Part shown: positions 43,114-53,002 of the stretch, in pieces | Numbering within the stretch: position 1 is the first letter of the stretch | How the letters are laid out: each line of letters opens with the position of its first letter | Source of the DNA: Terriglobus albidus | GTDB taxonomy: Bacteria > Acidobacteriota > Terriglobia > Terriglobales > Acidobacteriaceae | Reading direction: 5' to 3' | NCBI RefSeq assembly: GCF_008000815.1 | Contig: NZ_CP042806.1 | Span: 186,001 to 250,000 of the forward strand | DNA length: 64,000 nucleotides | Notes under the pieces: model-generated | Databases searched by the model: none | What the model was told of the DNA's origin: nothing | Seen by the model: the letters and a program-made list of their open reading frames with translations, nothing else | Position numbers and translations under genes: made by a program

Positions 43114-44155
43114 CAATTGGTTTCCGTATCCCCAGCGTCGCCTTCTTCCGTTCCTGCGGCTTAATGGCCTCGCGGTTTTCGGGGGCGTTGGGGTGAACGC
43201 CGAAGTCCCATACGCCGAGGTTGATCTCTTTCTCGCTGAGGATCTCCATCAGGGCGTACTCGCCGAAGTCGAGCTGTTCCTTTGGCGTGAGCTTCATCCA
43301 ATGGCCGCCGGGCAGCATCTCGACCGTGGTGGGGATCACGTCCTCCTGCCGCTTGGTCGTGCCGATCATCGAGATGTTGAAGCTGGAGACGACGCGTACA
43401 TCGCGCCGCACGTCGCAGCGAACGATGACGTAGGTGCTCTTATCGGATCCACCGGTCGGAGCCTGCTGTTGTTTGGAGCCGTGAGTGTTGACCTCGAAGG
43501 CGTTTGAGGGGCCATCCGTATCGTCATCACCGACACGGATATACAGCGGGCCGTCGGGTACGTGCAGTTGGATGGGCGAGCGTGAGCCCTTCAGCTCCAC
43601 GACCTGGTGCGAGGTAGAAAGCGGGTTGATCGCTGCCTTCAGGATGTTGTGCGCCGTCTGCTTATTCAGCTCTCCGGAGGACTGAGCCAGCGGCACCAGC
43701 TCCGGCGTGCCGCGGAAGGTATCGAGCGCGAGAACCGAGGTGTCTTCGGGAAGACGCAGATTGGGTGCTACGTCGGGAGTGCGGGCGCGCAGGTCGGCCT
43801 CTTCCTTCTGGAGCTCGGGGTCGAGTTGCACCTTATTTTGTGCAGCCTGGGCAGCGCCGGGAGCGTGGTCCTTCTGGTACCTCTCGGTCGCCTCCCAATC
43901 AATCAGGTTGGAAGGGATCTCTTCCTGGCTTCCGCCGCGCTCAGCCGAGGTATAGACCACGTTTTTACCGGAGATGCGGTAGCTGGTCACGACCTGGTAA
44001 CTGCCGTCTTTCAGGATGAGACGGGTGCGCTGTGGGCCGTTATAAGGCTGCTGCGCGACAGCCAGGCCACAGCTTAGGCAAGCCAAACCACCGCTCAGGA
44101 ACAAGATAAGCGCCACGGAGCGCGACATTTTCGTACTTAGAAGCGTCTTCAACAT
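43109..44155 (-). CDS. hypothetical secreted protein
   Basis: 348-residue exported protein of unknown family. The N-terminal hydrophobic segment (SVALILFLSGGLACLSC) gives a signal peptide or a lipoprotein-like start. An early strand region (RLILKDGSYQVVTSYRISGKNVVY) resembles the short SH3-like motif of acidobacterial exported proteins, followed by a Glu-rich helix (about 80-125) and a beta-rich C-terminal domain with GDDDTDGPSNAFEVN and QLDFGEYALMEILSEKEINLG (landmark FGEYALMEI). No catalytic motif seen. ATG 44155 is tentative; ATG 44128 begins directly at the signal sequence. It is divergent from the CPLC-motif gene. Confidence 0.65.
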   Translation of the reverse strand: MLKTLLSTKMSRSVALILFLSGGLACLSCGLAVAQQPYNGPQRTRLILKDGSYQVVTSYRISGKNVVYTSAERGGSQEEIPSNLIDWEATERYQKDHAPGAAQAAQNKVQLDPELQKEEADLRARTPDVAPNLRLPEDTSVLALDTFRGTPELVPLAQSSGELNKQTAHNILKAAINPLSTSHQVVELKGSRSPIQLHVPDGPLYIRVGDDDTDGPSNAFEVNTHGSKQQQAPTGGSDKSTYVIVRCDVRRDVRVVSSFNISMIGTTKRQEDVIPTTVEMLPGGHWMKLTPKEQLDFGEYALMEILSEKEINLGVWDFGVHPNAPENREAIKPQERKKATLGIRKPIE

Positions 44156-44216
44156 AAGTGGCCACACGGTTAGACGTATTCGTGTGTGCTTTCGCAACTG
44201 TGATACGGTCAGTGCT

Positions 44217-44564
44217 ATGAGCATGCTACGACAGATCAATGCTGGCGAGCGGCGCACGTGGATGCGCTGGGTTGCCGTGTTGTGCATGCTTCTGATCATG
44301 GTGGCCAGCACGGTTGAACTGTGCCACACACATCCGGATATGGTGAAGCAGTCGCGCGATCAGCGCCAGTCTGCGCCCACCGACCATTGCCCGCTGTGCG
44401 TGGCCATGCACTCGGCGTTACCCACTTCCCTGCATGTAACTCCCGAGCCTGTGATGCACGTCGGGACAGTACAGGGACCGGCCATCGATACGCGCCGCCG
44501 TCTGCTGTGGGCACATGGGCTGGCCAGCCGTCCTCCTCCGTCCGTGACAACGATCGCTCTGTAG
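44217..44564 (+). CDS. small membrane protein with CxHxH and HCPLC metal-like motif
   Basis: 115 residues. One TM helix (WVAVLCMLLIMVASTVEL, about 17-34) is followed at once by CHTHPD and then HCPLCVAMH, a Cys/His arrangement similar to DUF2946-type proteins. The C-terminal half is unstructured. It lies 75 bp upstream of a TonB receptor on the same strand, as in loci for metal or metal-chelate uptake. Metal binding is inferred from the motif and context only. Confidence 0.65.
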   Translation: MSMLRQINAGERRTWMRWVAVLCMLLIMVASTVELCHTHPDMVKQSRDQRQSAPTDHCPLCVAMHSALPTSLHVTPEPVMHVGTVQGPAIDTRRRLLWAHGLASRPPPSVTTIAL

Positions 44565-44639
44565 GCAAGGGCCTCCCTGCCGTTTATCGGCGGAGCACCC
44601 TCACATAGCGCGTTTTCACCAGTAAAGACAGGAGTTCCC

Positions 44640-47153
44640 ATGAAGAAGCTTTTTCTGCTCGTACTGAGCGGAATTGTTCTGCTTTCCGCTCGCGTGTACG
44701 CCCAGGGTACGGCGGGCAGTGTCAGTGGCATTGTTACCGATTCCACCGGTGCCGTAATCTCAGGCGCGGTGGTCACCATCACTAACCCGGTCAGCGGTCA
44801 CGCCCAGACCGCAACCACCGGCAGTGATGGCCGCTACACCGTCAGCAATCTTCCTTTCGGCCGCTATCACGCCAGTGCCGCGGCACAGGGATTTCAGCCG
44901 CAGGCTTCGGACGTGCAACTGCGTTCCGCGGCCGCTGCCTCGCTCGACTTCCATCTGGCCGTCTTTGCCGGAAATGAGGTCGTGACCGTGGAAGCCGATG
45001 CCGAAGATCTGATCAATCGCGATCCGGTTGCCAGCACTGCGATCGACCGCAGCCTCTATGAGAAGCTGCCGACCGAGAGCACGGCCGCTCCTCTTAGCTC
45101 GCTGGTCACACTCAGCACACCCGGCATCGCCTCCGACTCGAACGGCCTGTTCCATCCGATGGGCGAGCATGCCGACACCACCTACTCCATCGACGGCCAG
45201 CCGGTCAGCGACCAGCAAAGCCGTGTCTTTGGCAACCAGCTCAGCGTGAACGCCATTCAGTCGGTCAATGTGATTGAGGGCATTCCTCCGGCCGAGTACG
45301 GCGACAAGGCCAGCCTGGTAGTACAGACCACGACCCGTTCCGGACTCGACTCCAAGCATCCGACTGGAACCATCTCGGCCAGCTATGGCAGCTTCGGCTC
45401 TGCAACACTTTCAGGGGCAGTCGGCATCGGCACCCAGCACTTCGGCAACTTCGTCAGCCTCGACGGCGTCAACAGCGGCCGCTATCTGGATACACCGGAG
45501 TTCCGCCCTCTGCACGCGCACGGCAACAACCAGAACTTCTTCGATCGCTTCGACTTCAAACCCGATGATCGGGATACCTTCCAACTCAATCTCTCCGCTT
45601 CCCGTTCGTGGTTCCAGACACCGAACCAGTACGACCAGGAGGCCGCCGGACAAGATCAGCGCGCCAAGATCCTGAGCTACAACATCTCGCCGAGCTGGAC
45701 CCACGTACTGAACTCCAGCATGTTGTTCAGCGTGAATCCGTACCTGCGTCAGGACAACTTCCACTACTATCCGTCGGACAACGTCTTCAACGATCTGCCG
45801 GCGACGCTGTCGCAGTCGCGCCGCCTGCAGAACGCCGGCATCAAGACCGATTTCTCGTGGACCAAAGGCATCAACACGCTGAAGGTGGGCGCCAACTTCT
45901 ATCACACTTTCCTGCACGAGGGCTTCTCGCTGGGCATCACCGATCCCAGCTATAACGATCCCAGCAGCGACAGCTATAACCCCAATTTGGCTCCCTACGA
46001 CCTGACCCGCGGCGGCGCGCTCTACCGCTTCAACGGCCGCACCGACATTAAGCAGGAGGCACTTTACGTGCAGGACTCGCTGCTATGGCGCGGTATTGAA
46101 CTACAGCTCGGAGTCCGCGCGGACAACTACAGCGGCCTGAGCAGCCGGTCGATGGTGCAACCGCGTCTCGGCCTTAGCTATCAGGTCAAGCAGACCAATA
46201 CCGTGCTGCGCGCCGGTTACGGCAAGCTGTTCCTGACGCCATATAACGAGAACCTCATCGCCTCAAGCTCGACCGGTGTCGGTGGCCTCTCCAATGGTGT
46301 CTTCGCCGCCGAACCTCTGAAGCCCGGCGGACGCGACCAGTACAACGTCGGTTTCGAGCAGGGCTTCGGCAAGCACCTCGTCGTCAGCGGTGAGTACTTC
46401 TGGAAGTTCACCGACCGGGACTTCGACTTCAGCGTGTTGTTCAACACGCCGCTGGCCTTCCCGATCCAGTGGAAGAAGTCGAAGATCGACGGCTTCGGCA
46501 TCAAGGTGAATATGCCGAACGTAAAAGGCTTCTCGGCCTACTCCGTTCTGGGCCACACCCGTTCCCGCTTTTTCGGACCGGAGGTTGGCGGCATCCTGTT
46601 CAACGATCCCAGCGTGACCGATGCCACCGTCTTCCGTATCGATCATGACCAGGCCTTCCAGCAGACCTCGCACCTGCAGTGGCAGCCGAAGAAGGAAGGT
46701 GGATGGGCAGGCCTGACCTGGCGGTATGAGAGCGGACTGGTCGCCGGCAACGCTCCCTTTGCTACCGATACAACCTCGCCGGTGGACCTGACCTACCTGA
46801 CTGCTGACCAGCAGCAGCAGATCGCACTGACCTGCAACGGCGTACGCGCCACAATGAACGCACCACTCTCAAGCTGCGCGCCGAACCTGCTCTCTTCGCC
46901 CCTGGTTTCCATCCCAGCCCCTGGGACGGAGGATGATGACCGCAACCCGCCTCGCATTGCTCCGCGCACCATGTTCGATGCCGGTCTGGGGTGGGACAAC
47001 CTTTTCCATAAGGACCGAATCAAAACGAACATAAGCCTGACAGTTGTGAATCTGACAAACAAGTACGCGCTGTATAACTTTTTGTCGACGTTCAGCGGAA
47101 CACACTTTGTTTCGCCACGCACAATCAACGGGCAGGTGTCATTCAACTTCTAA
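44640..47153 (+). CDS. TonB-dependent receptor with carboxypeptidase-regulatory domain
   Basis: 837-residue outer membrane receptor. Signal peptide about 1-22 (LSARVYAQ), then a carboxypeptidase-regulatory Ig domain (SVSGIVTDSTGAVISGAVVTI, landmark GIVTDSTGAVISG, about 28-105), a plug (TTYSIDGQPVSDQQSRVFGN about 180) and a beta-barrel ending with the aromatic TINGQVSFNF. It is smaller than the 996-residue receptor and of a different subfamily. CAGGAG lies 6 nt before the ATG. It is preceded by the CPLC-motif small protein and followed by a clear terminator. Substrate unknown; metal is a guess from context. Confidence 0.92.
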   Translation: MKKLFLLVLSGIVLLSARVYAQGTAGSVSGIVTDSTGAVISGAVVTITNPVSGHAQTATTGSDGRYTVSNLPFGRYHASAAAQGFQPQASDVQLRSAAAASLDFHLAVFAGNEVVTVEADAEDLINRDPVASTAIDRSLYEKLPTESTAAPLSSLVTLSTPGIASDSNGLFHPMGEHADTTYSIDGQPVSDQQSRVFGNQLSVNAIQSVNVIEGIPPAEYGDKASLVVQTTTRSGLDSKHPTGTISASYGSFGSATLSGAVGIGTQHFGNFVSLDGVNSGRYLDTPEFRPLHAHGNNQNFFDRFDFKPDDRDTFQLNLSASRSWFQTPNQYDQEAAGQDQRAKILSYNISPSWTHVLNSSMLFSVNPYLRQDNFHYYPSDNVFNDLPATLSQSRRLQNAGIKTDFSWTKGINTLKVGANFYHTFLHEGFSLGITDPSYNDPSSDSYNPNLAPYDLTRGGALYRFNGRTDIKQEALYVQDSLLWRGIELQLGVRADNYSGLSSRSMVQPRLGLSYQVKQTNTVLRAGYGKLFLTPYNENLIASSSTGVGGLSNGVFAAEPLKPGGRDQYNVGFEQGFGKHLVVSGEYFWKFTDRDFDFSVLFNTPLAFPIQWKKSKIDGFGIKVNMPNVKGFSAYSVLGHTRSRFFGPEVGGILFNDPSVTDATVFRIDHDQAFQQTSHLQWQPKKEGGWAGLTWRYESGLVAGNAPFATDTTSPVDLTYLTADQQQQIALTCNGVRATMNAPLSSCAPNLLSSPLVSIPAPGTEDDDRNPPRIAPRTMFDAGLGWDNLFHKDRIKTNISLTVVNLTNKYALYNFLSTFSGTHFVSPRTINGQVSFNF

Positions 47154-47191
47154 TAGCCCTCCCCCGGTTTCGTTGAGTAGCCCTCCCCCGG
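47154..47191. repeat. 14-bp direct repeat TAGCCCTCCCCCGG x2
   Basis: Two exact copies at 47154-47167 and 47178-47191, 24 bp apart, directly after the TonB receptor stop codon. No function apparent. Confidence 0.7.
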
Positions 47192-47222
47192 CGCCTCAAA
47201 CAACGGTTGGATGACACCACAG

Positions 47223-47254
47223 CGGCTCCGGAGCGAACCTCCGGAGCCGTTTTT
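47223..47254 (+). terminator. rho-independent terminator after TonB receptor
   Basis: Arms CGGCTCCGGAG and CTCCGGAGCCG (47223-47249) followed by five T residues. It separates the receptor from pyrG. Confidence 0.88.
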
Positions 47255-47272
47255 GTCCTCAGCGAAAACGGC

Positions 47273-47278
47273 TATAAT
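47273..47278 (+). promoter_or_regulatory. pyrG -10 box
   Basis: TATAAT matches consensus 56 bp before the pyrG start codon; the -35 is weak (TTGTCC at 47253, short spacing). No leader structure beyond the preceding terminator. Confidence 0.5.
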
Positions 47279-47309
47279 GGATCGTGCACCCCTGTGGAGC
47301 CAATCCTGA

Positions 47310-48986
<1,677 letters not shown>

Positions 48987-49010
48987 AGAACGAGCGAATA
49001 TGATTCATGC

Positions 49011-49047
49011 AATAGAAAAGCACCGCAATGAGCGGTGCTTTTCTATT
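49011..49047. terminator. bidirectional terminator, 16-bp perfect stem
   Basis: AATAGAAAAGCACCGC and GCGGTGCTTTTCTATT enclose a 5-nt loop (AATGA). With A-run and T-run at opposite sides it can terminate both pyrG and the convergent gene. Confidence 0.92.
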
Positions 49048-49065
49048 GGGGACAATATCGTCGGC

Positions 49066-49542
49066 CTAGCGGCCGGATAGAGCTCCAACCAGGTCCACCA
49101 CGTCGGCGATGACGCGGGTAGTCGGGTTATAGGCGACCACATACCCCTCGTAGTAGCCATACCGGTATCCCGGTGGAGGCGCCTGCAGGCCACTGTAGTA
49201 GGCCGGAGGCACCGTCTGAATCACATAGGTACGGGGAACCACATAGCCGGAATAGAAGCTGGGACGGCGGCGGCCCTTCCAGCGGCGAACATCGTTGTCA
49301 TAGTAGCCGCGGAAGTGCTCACGCTCGTCACCACGGAAGCGCCAATCGGGACCCATCTTTTTGGCCTGGCCCGGCGGGATGTTGCCGTCCATTTTCTTAG
49401 CCTGACCTGGCGGAAGATCACGGTCCATCTTCTTAGCTTGACCCGGTGGGAGTCCACCATGACCTGGCTGCGCATACGCGGTCGCTGTTGCCACCGCCGC
49501 AAATAAAAGTGCTACACGGAGAGACTTCAAGGGAGCGTACAT
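49066..49542 (-). CDS. secreted basic repeat protein, RcnB-like
   Basis: 158-residue exported protein. Signal peptide about 1-25 (AAVATATAYAQ). Three tandem 12-residue repeats of (L/I)PPGQAKKM follow (about 28-65), then a Tyr/Arg-rich beta region (RRPSFYSGYVV, YYSGLQAPPPGYRYGYYEGY) resembling RcnB-type periplasmic proteins, and a short hydrophobic C-terminus. AAGGAG precedes ATG 49542; an upstream ATG at 49599 would add 19 residues without signal-like character. Role unknown; RcnB relatives influence metal homeostasis, and LPPGQAKK repeats are common in such exported proteins. Confidence 0.7.
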   Translation of the reverse strand: MYAPLKSLRVALLFAAVATATAYAQPGHGGLPPGQAKKMDRDLPPGQAKKMDGNIPPGQAKKMGPDWRFRGDEREHFRGYYDNDVRRWKGRRRPSFYSGYVVPRTYVIQTVPPAYYSGLQAPPPGYRYGYYEGYVVAYNPTTRVIADVVDLVGALSGR

Positions 49543-49625
49543 TTTCTTAACTTTCTCCTTACTGCTTTCATTAGATGCAATTTTCTGTTCAGCCACCATG
49601 AAAAACGCGCATCCAACTTCTTGCC

Positions 49626-50270
49626 ATGGTTGAGGAACGGAAGCATAGCGGATGGGCGGGGCGCTTTGTCATAGCGCTAACTATTGTCTTTCTAGTGGGA
49701 TCGGTAGCAACCGTCCTTTATCTGCGGCATGCGGTCACGGGTGTCTCCGGGCGCATCGCTTCCCTGCTGTTAGGCCGGCCCGTAAGTTATGACACTTCGG
49801 TGCCGGTGGTCATCGAAAAGATCCAGTCGCTGCGGCGGATGGAGACGGTCTCGTACTCCATGGACACAATCGTCGAAGGCAAGCGCGGCAATGACGTACT
49901 GCCGGATCTGCTTTTCGGCGACCGCCTGCTGCTGGTCGTTCACGGACAGGCGATCGCCGGTGTCGATCTCGCCAAGCTGAAACCTGAAGATGTGCGAGTC
50001 GCCAACGGCGCCATCCATGTGGAGTTGCCGCCTTCAGAGCTCTTCTCCGCCAATATCGACAACCAGAAGACCCGCGTCTATCTGCGGACGACAGGTCTCT
50101 TCGTGCCCGCAGATCAGAATCTTGAGACAGAGACCCGCGCCAAAGCCGAGGACCAGTTGAAACAGGCGGCGCTGAAAGACGGCATCCTCGACAACGCCAA
50201 ACGCAATGCGCAGGCAACCGTAACCACGATGTTGAACGGGCTGGGGTTTACGCGCGTCGATGTGAAGTAG
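49626..50270 (+). CDS. DUF4230 domain membrane-anchored protein
   Basis: 214-residue protein with one N-terminal TM anchor (FVIALTIVFLVGSVATVLYL, about 14-33) and a DUF4230 domain facing the periplasm: VVIEKIQSLRRMETVSYSMD (landmark LRRMETVSYSMD), DRLLLVVHGQAIAGVDL and IHVELPPSELF, then the C-terminal helix. Function of DUF4230 is not known. The start codon lies 83 bp from the divergent RcnB-like gene. No strong ribosome site. Confidence 0.85.
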   Translation: MVEERKHSGWAGRFVIALTIVFLVGSVATVLYLRHAVTGVSGRIASLLLGRPVSYDTSVPVVIEKIQSLRRMETVSYSMDTIVEGKRGNDVLPDLLFGDRLLLVVHGQAIAGVDLAKLKPEDVRVANGAIHVELPPSELFSANIDNQKTRVYLRTTGLFVPADQNLETETRAKAEDQLKQAALKDGILDNAKRNAQATVTTMLNGLGFTRVDVK

Positions 50271-50653
50271 CACTGACGCGACAGGCTCGCTGAAGATCGT
50301 TGCTGGAGCGTATTCGTTTGGTATTTTTGGTAGGAATTTAGGGTATTCCTCACCCACCCTAGCGTTGCGAGGGTGGGGCACCCGGCGAAGAAAAATGAGA
50401 GAAACAGATTTCTCCGCTGCGCTCCGAAATGACAAACAAAGGTGCCATGGCTCTGAGCGCTGAAGGCGCGCTCTATATCAGCCTGGGGCAACGCCCCAGG
50501 TCTCCGGCACATTGAAAGTCCAAGGGCTGAAGGCCCGCTCTATAACTAGGACTCTCAAAGCAACGCGAATTGGCCAACACGCCGAGGAGCTATGTTTACG
50601 CCCGCTGAACGCCCGGGACATGGGGCACTGGGTGCGACAACTCTCCCTGCCTC
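50271..50653. repeat. REP-rich gap
   Basis: No gene seen in about 380 bp. It contains a CACCCTAGCGTTGCGAGGGTG hairpin core near 50352-50372 joined to GGGGCACC, an AGATTTCTCCGCT..GAAATGACAAACAAA block shared with 22907-22950, a CCTGGGGCAACGCCCCAGG hairpin near 50480-50500, and an AGGGCTGAAGGCCCGCT copy near 50522. Confidence 0.65.
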
Positions 50654-50685
50654 TTGACGAAACCATAACCATTTGGCTATGGTTT
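50654..50685 (+). promoter_or_regulatory. ArsR promoter with embedded operator
   Basis: TTGACG (50654-50659) and TATGGT (50678-50683) are 18 bp apart. AAACCATA (50660-50667) and TATGGTTT (50678-50685) form an 8-bp inverted repeat with a 10-nt spacer that fills the promoter. The transcript should start at or next to GTG 50690, so it would be leaderless and autorepressed. Confidence 0.7.
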
Positions 50686-50689
50686 CAGT

Positions 50690-51016
50690 GTGAAAGCAGC
50701 CCATGCCAATCACGTCTTTCGGGCTCTTGCCGATCCGACCCGCAGGTCGATCTTCGAGGAGCTGACCCGGCAGGGAGAACAGACCGTTCACGCATTGACC
50801 CGTTATGCAGGTGTATCGCAGCCTGCTGTCTCCAAACACCTGACGGTGTTGAAGCGGGCAAAGCTGGTACGGCATCGCCGCGAAGGACGCGAGACACACT
50901 ATCGCGCGCAGCCCGATGCCCTGGCGCCGATGGTGGACTGGCTGCAGCACTACGGCACCTTCTGGAGCGACAAGTTTGATCGCCTGGAAGCCCTTCTAGA
51001 GAGGATGGAACCATGA
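50690..51016 (+). CDS. ArsR-family winged-helix regulator
   Basis: 108-residue ArsR/SmtB-type regulator: FRALADPTRRSIFEEL, then the recognition helix VSQPAVSKHLTVLKRAKLV and the wing HRREGRETHYRA. No metal-binding Cys cluster, so it belongs to the group paired with SRPBCC genes. GTG 50690 is the start by promoter position. The next gene overlaps by 4 bp (ATGA), and a third gene follows the same way. It probably represses its own operon through the palindrome in its promoter. Confidence 0.93.
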   Translation: MKAAHANHVFRALADPTRRSIFEELTRQGEQTVHALTRYAGVSQPAVSKHLTVLKRAKLVRHRREGRETHYRAQPDALAPMVDWLQHYGTFWSDKFDRLEALLERMEP

Positions 51017-51441
51017 GCAGCTCCGCAGAGAATACGCGCACCCTTGTGATCGAGAGAGTCTTTCCACACACACCGGAGAAGCTGTGGCGGGCGCTCACCG
51101 AAACTCCACTCATCGCGCAGTGGCTGTTGAAGAATGACTTCGCGCCGACGGTTGGACACAAGTTCCAGTTCCGTTCCGAGCCGATGCCGCAGTGGGATGG
51201 CGTGATCGACTGCGAGGTGCTGGTCGTCGATCCGTTGAAACAGCTCTCGTATAGCTGGAATGCTCTTGGACTTGAAAGCGTGGTGCTCTTTACGCTGGCG
51301 CCCACACCGGGCGGCACACATCTCCGCATGGAGCACTCCGGTTTCCGTGCCGATCAACAGGCGGCATACCACGGAGCGAACTACGGCTGGCAGAAGTTCC
51401 TTGGCGGTCTGGAGCGCGTACTCGCAGGAGATGTGCAATGA
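51013..51441 (+). CDS. SRPBCC/AHSA1-family protein
   Basis: 142-residue START-like protein of the activator of Hsp90 ATPase homologue 1 type: RVFPHTPEKLWRALTETPLIAQWLL and the terminal YGWQKFLGGLERVLAG helix. Bacterial members coupled with ArsR regulators are common; a hydrophobic ligand pocket is expected but ligand unknown. Overlaps the neighbours on both sides by 4 bp, indicating translational coupling. Confidence 0.92.
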   Translation: MSSSAENTRTLVIERVFPHTPEKLWRALTETPLIAQWLLKNDFAPTVGHKFQFRSEPMPQWDGVIDCEVLVVDPLKQLSYSWNALGLESVVLFTLAPTPGGTHLRMEHSGFRADQQAAYHGANYGWQKFLGGLERVLAGDVQ

Positions 51442-51830
51442 AAGCCTCCAAAGGTCTGCTCCTCGGCTTCTGGATCTCTACCGTCATCTTCGCGCTGCAG
51501 ATGGGCTTCACCGCCTACGCTCAATTGAAGTTGCCCCAGGTGGCCGAAACCTTCACCCATCTCGGCTTCCCTGGCTACTTCCGCATCGAACTCTCGTGGG
51601 CCAAGTTTGCAGGCCTCGCAGCGCTGCTCATTCCCATGGTTCCGGCGCGGCTCAAGGAGTGGGCCTATGCCGGCTTTGCCATCACGCTCGTTTCGGCGTT
51701 GCTCGCTCATCTTGCCGTCGGGGATGGGTTCGCAGCATGGAGCTGGTCGGTAGGAACTGGCGTACTGTGGGGCGCGTCGTACTTCTTCTTCCGCCGGCTG
51801 CAGCTGGACGCCGCCCCTTCTTCGGTTTGA
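51438..51830 (+). CDS. DoxX-like membrane protein
   Basis: 130-residue four-TM protein of the DoxX-like family, with hydrophobic segments about 7-27, 50-66, 75-93 and 100-118 and the family-like LPQVAETFTHLGFPGYFRIELSWAKFAGLAAL stretch (landmark LGFPGYFRIE). Last gene of the ArsR/SRPBCC/DoxX operon. Exact role unknown; members occur in stress and thiol-redox contexts. Confidence 0.9.
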   Translation: MKASKGLLLGFWISTVIFALQMGFTAYAQLKLPQVAETFTHLGFPGYFRIELSWAKFAGLAALLIPMVPARLKEWAYAGFAITLVSALLAHLAVGDGFAAWSWSVGTGVLWGASYFFFRRLQLDAAPSSV

Positions 51831-51851
51831 GGTGTGTAAGATACACCTGCG

Positions 51852-52706
51852 ATGACGAAAGCTGTTCTCCTGCTCGAATGTTCTGACCGCAAAGGCCTGG
51901 TTGCTGCCATCATGAACTTCCTCGTGTCGGAGTATGACGCGAATATCCTTCATGCCGGCCAGCACCAGGACGCGGAGCTCGCGCGCTTCTTCATGCGCAT
52001 CGAGTTCGAGTGTGCCAGCGAGCTGATTCACGAACGCGTCTTCGCAGAGCGCTTCCGCAAGATCGCCGATGAATACAACATGCGCTGGCAGCTCGCCGAA
52101 AGTGATGTCAAACTGCGCGTCTGCCTCTTTGTCTCGCAACATCTGCACTGCCTGGCCGACCTGCTGCAGCGCTATCAGGCCGGCGAACTCGAGTGCGAGA
52201 TCGCACTCATCATCGGCAACCATCCTGATGGCGAAAAGCTGGCTGGCTTCTATGGCGTGCCCTTCGTTCACCTGCCTATTGATCGCGACAATAAGGCACA
52301 GGTGGAACAGGGGCAGCAACGCCTGCTGGCAGAACACCGCGTCGATCTGGTCGTGCTTGCGCGCTACATGCAGATCCTGTCACCAGAGTTTGTCGCAAAG
52401 TGGCCGGCTCGCATTATCAACGTGCATCATTCGTTCCTGCCTGCCTTTATTGGAGCAAAACCCTATCATGCAGCCTTCAATCGGGGAGTGAAGCTGATCG
52501 GCGCAACCAGTCACTATGTCACCAGCGATCTGGATGAAGGCCCCATCATCGAACAGGATGTGGTTCGCGTTACACAGGGAGACACGATCCCGGATCTCGT
52601 CCGCAAGGGACGCGATCTGGAACGTATTGTTCTCTCACGCGCGGTTCGCTGGCACCTGGAGCACAGGATTCTTTACTACGGGAACAAGACCGTGATCTTT
52701 GACTAG
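51852..52706 (+). CDS. purU: formyltetrahydrofolate deformylase
   Basis: 284-residue enzyme releasing formate from 10-formyl-THF, supplying PurT-type purine synthesis or balancing one-carbon pools. An N-terminal ACT domain (about 1-80) is followed by the formyltransferase-type domain with IINVHHSFLPAFIGAKPY and the catalytic Asp in DLDEGPIIEQD. It starts 21 bp after the DoxX gene and may be weakly co-transcribed. Length and motifs are standard. Confidence 0.96.
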   Translation: MTKAVLLLECSDRKGLVAAIMNFLVSEYDANILHAGQHQDAELARFFMRIEFECASELIHERVFAERFRKIADEYNMRWQLAESDVKLRVCLFVSQHLHCLADLLQRYQAGELECEIALIIGNHPDGEKLAGFYGVPFVHLPIDRDNKAQVEQGQQRLLAEHRVDLVVLARYMQILSPEFVAKWPARIINVHHSFLPAFIGAKPYHAAFNRGVKLIGATSHYVTSDLDEGPIIEQDVVRVTQGDTIPDLVRKGRDLERIVLSRAVRWHLEHRILYYGNKTVIFD

Positions 52707-52867
52707 CGCGTCTTGATTGATTCGACTTTTGCTAGTGTTTCAGCGAGCGCTCTTCGCACCGCAGGTGCGAATGTCTTGCTTAAGGGGACGGCTTTAGCCG
52801 TCCCGTCCTCGCACTGAAATACATGCGGCTTTAGCCGCTGAGGGTGTCGTTCGGTGAAAACTGTTCT
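52707..52867. repeat. REP-like hairpins
   Basis: TTCGCACC-GCA-GGTGCGAA (52753-52771), GGGACGGC-TTTA-GCCGTCCC (52785-52804) and GCGGCTTTAGCCGC (near 52825) lie between purU and the palindromic element. The first two could terminate purU. Confidence 0.75.
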
Positions 52868-52981
52868 AGAGTATTTCTCCTGTTGCTGGGTATCCCGTGA
52901 GGAACGTGCAGCGGCGTTTTCATTGCGGAAAACGCCCATAGATGCACAAGCCCCGCAATACACCTGCAGGAGAAATGCTCT
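52868..52981 (+). repeat. AGAGYATTTCTCCT inverted-terminus element, copy C
   Basis: 114-bp element with ends AGAGTATTTCTCCTG and inverted AGAGCATTTCTCCTG. It shares CCTGTTGCTGGGTATCCCG and the GCGTTTTC/GGAAAACGC hairpin core (52914-52935) with copy A. Its right end is 21 bp before the histidine kinase start codon. Confidence 0.8.
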
Positions 52982-53002
52982 AATGTTTTTTGCCGAGGAA
53001 AC

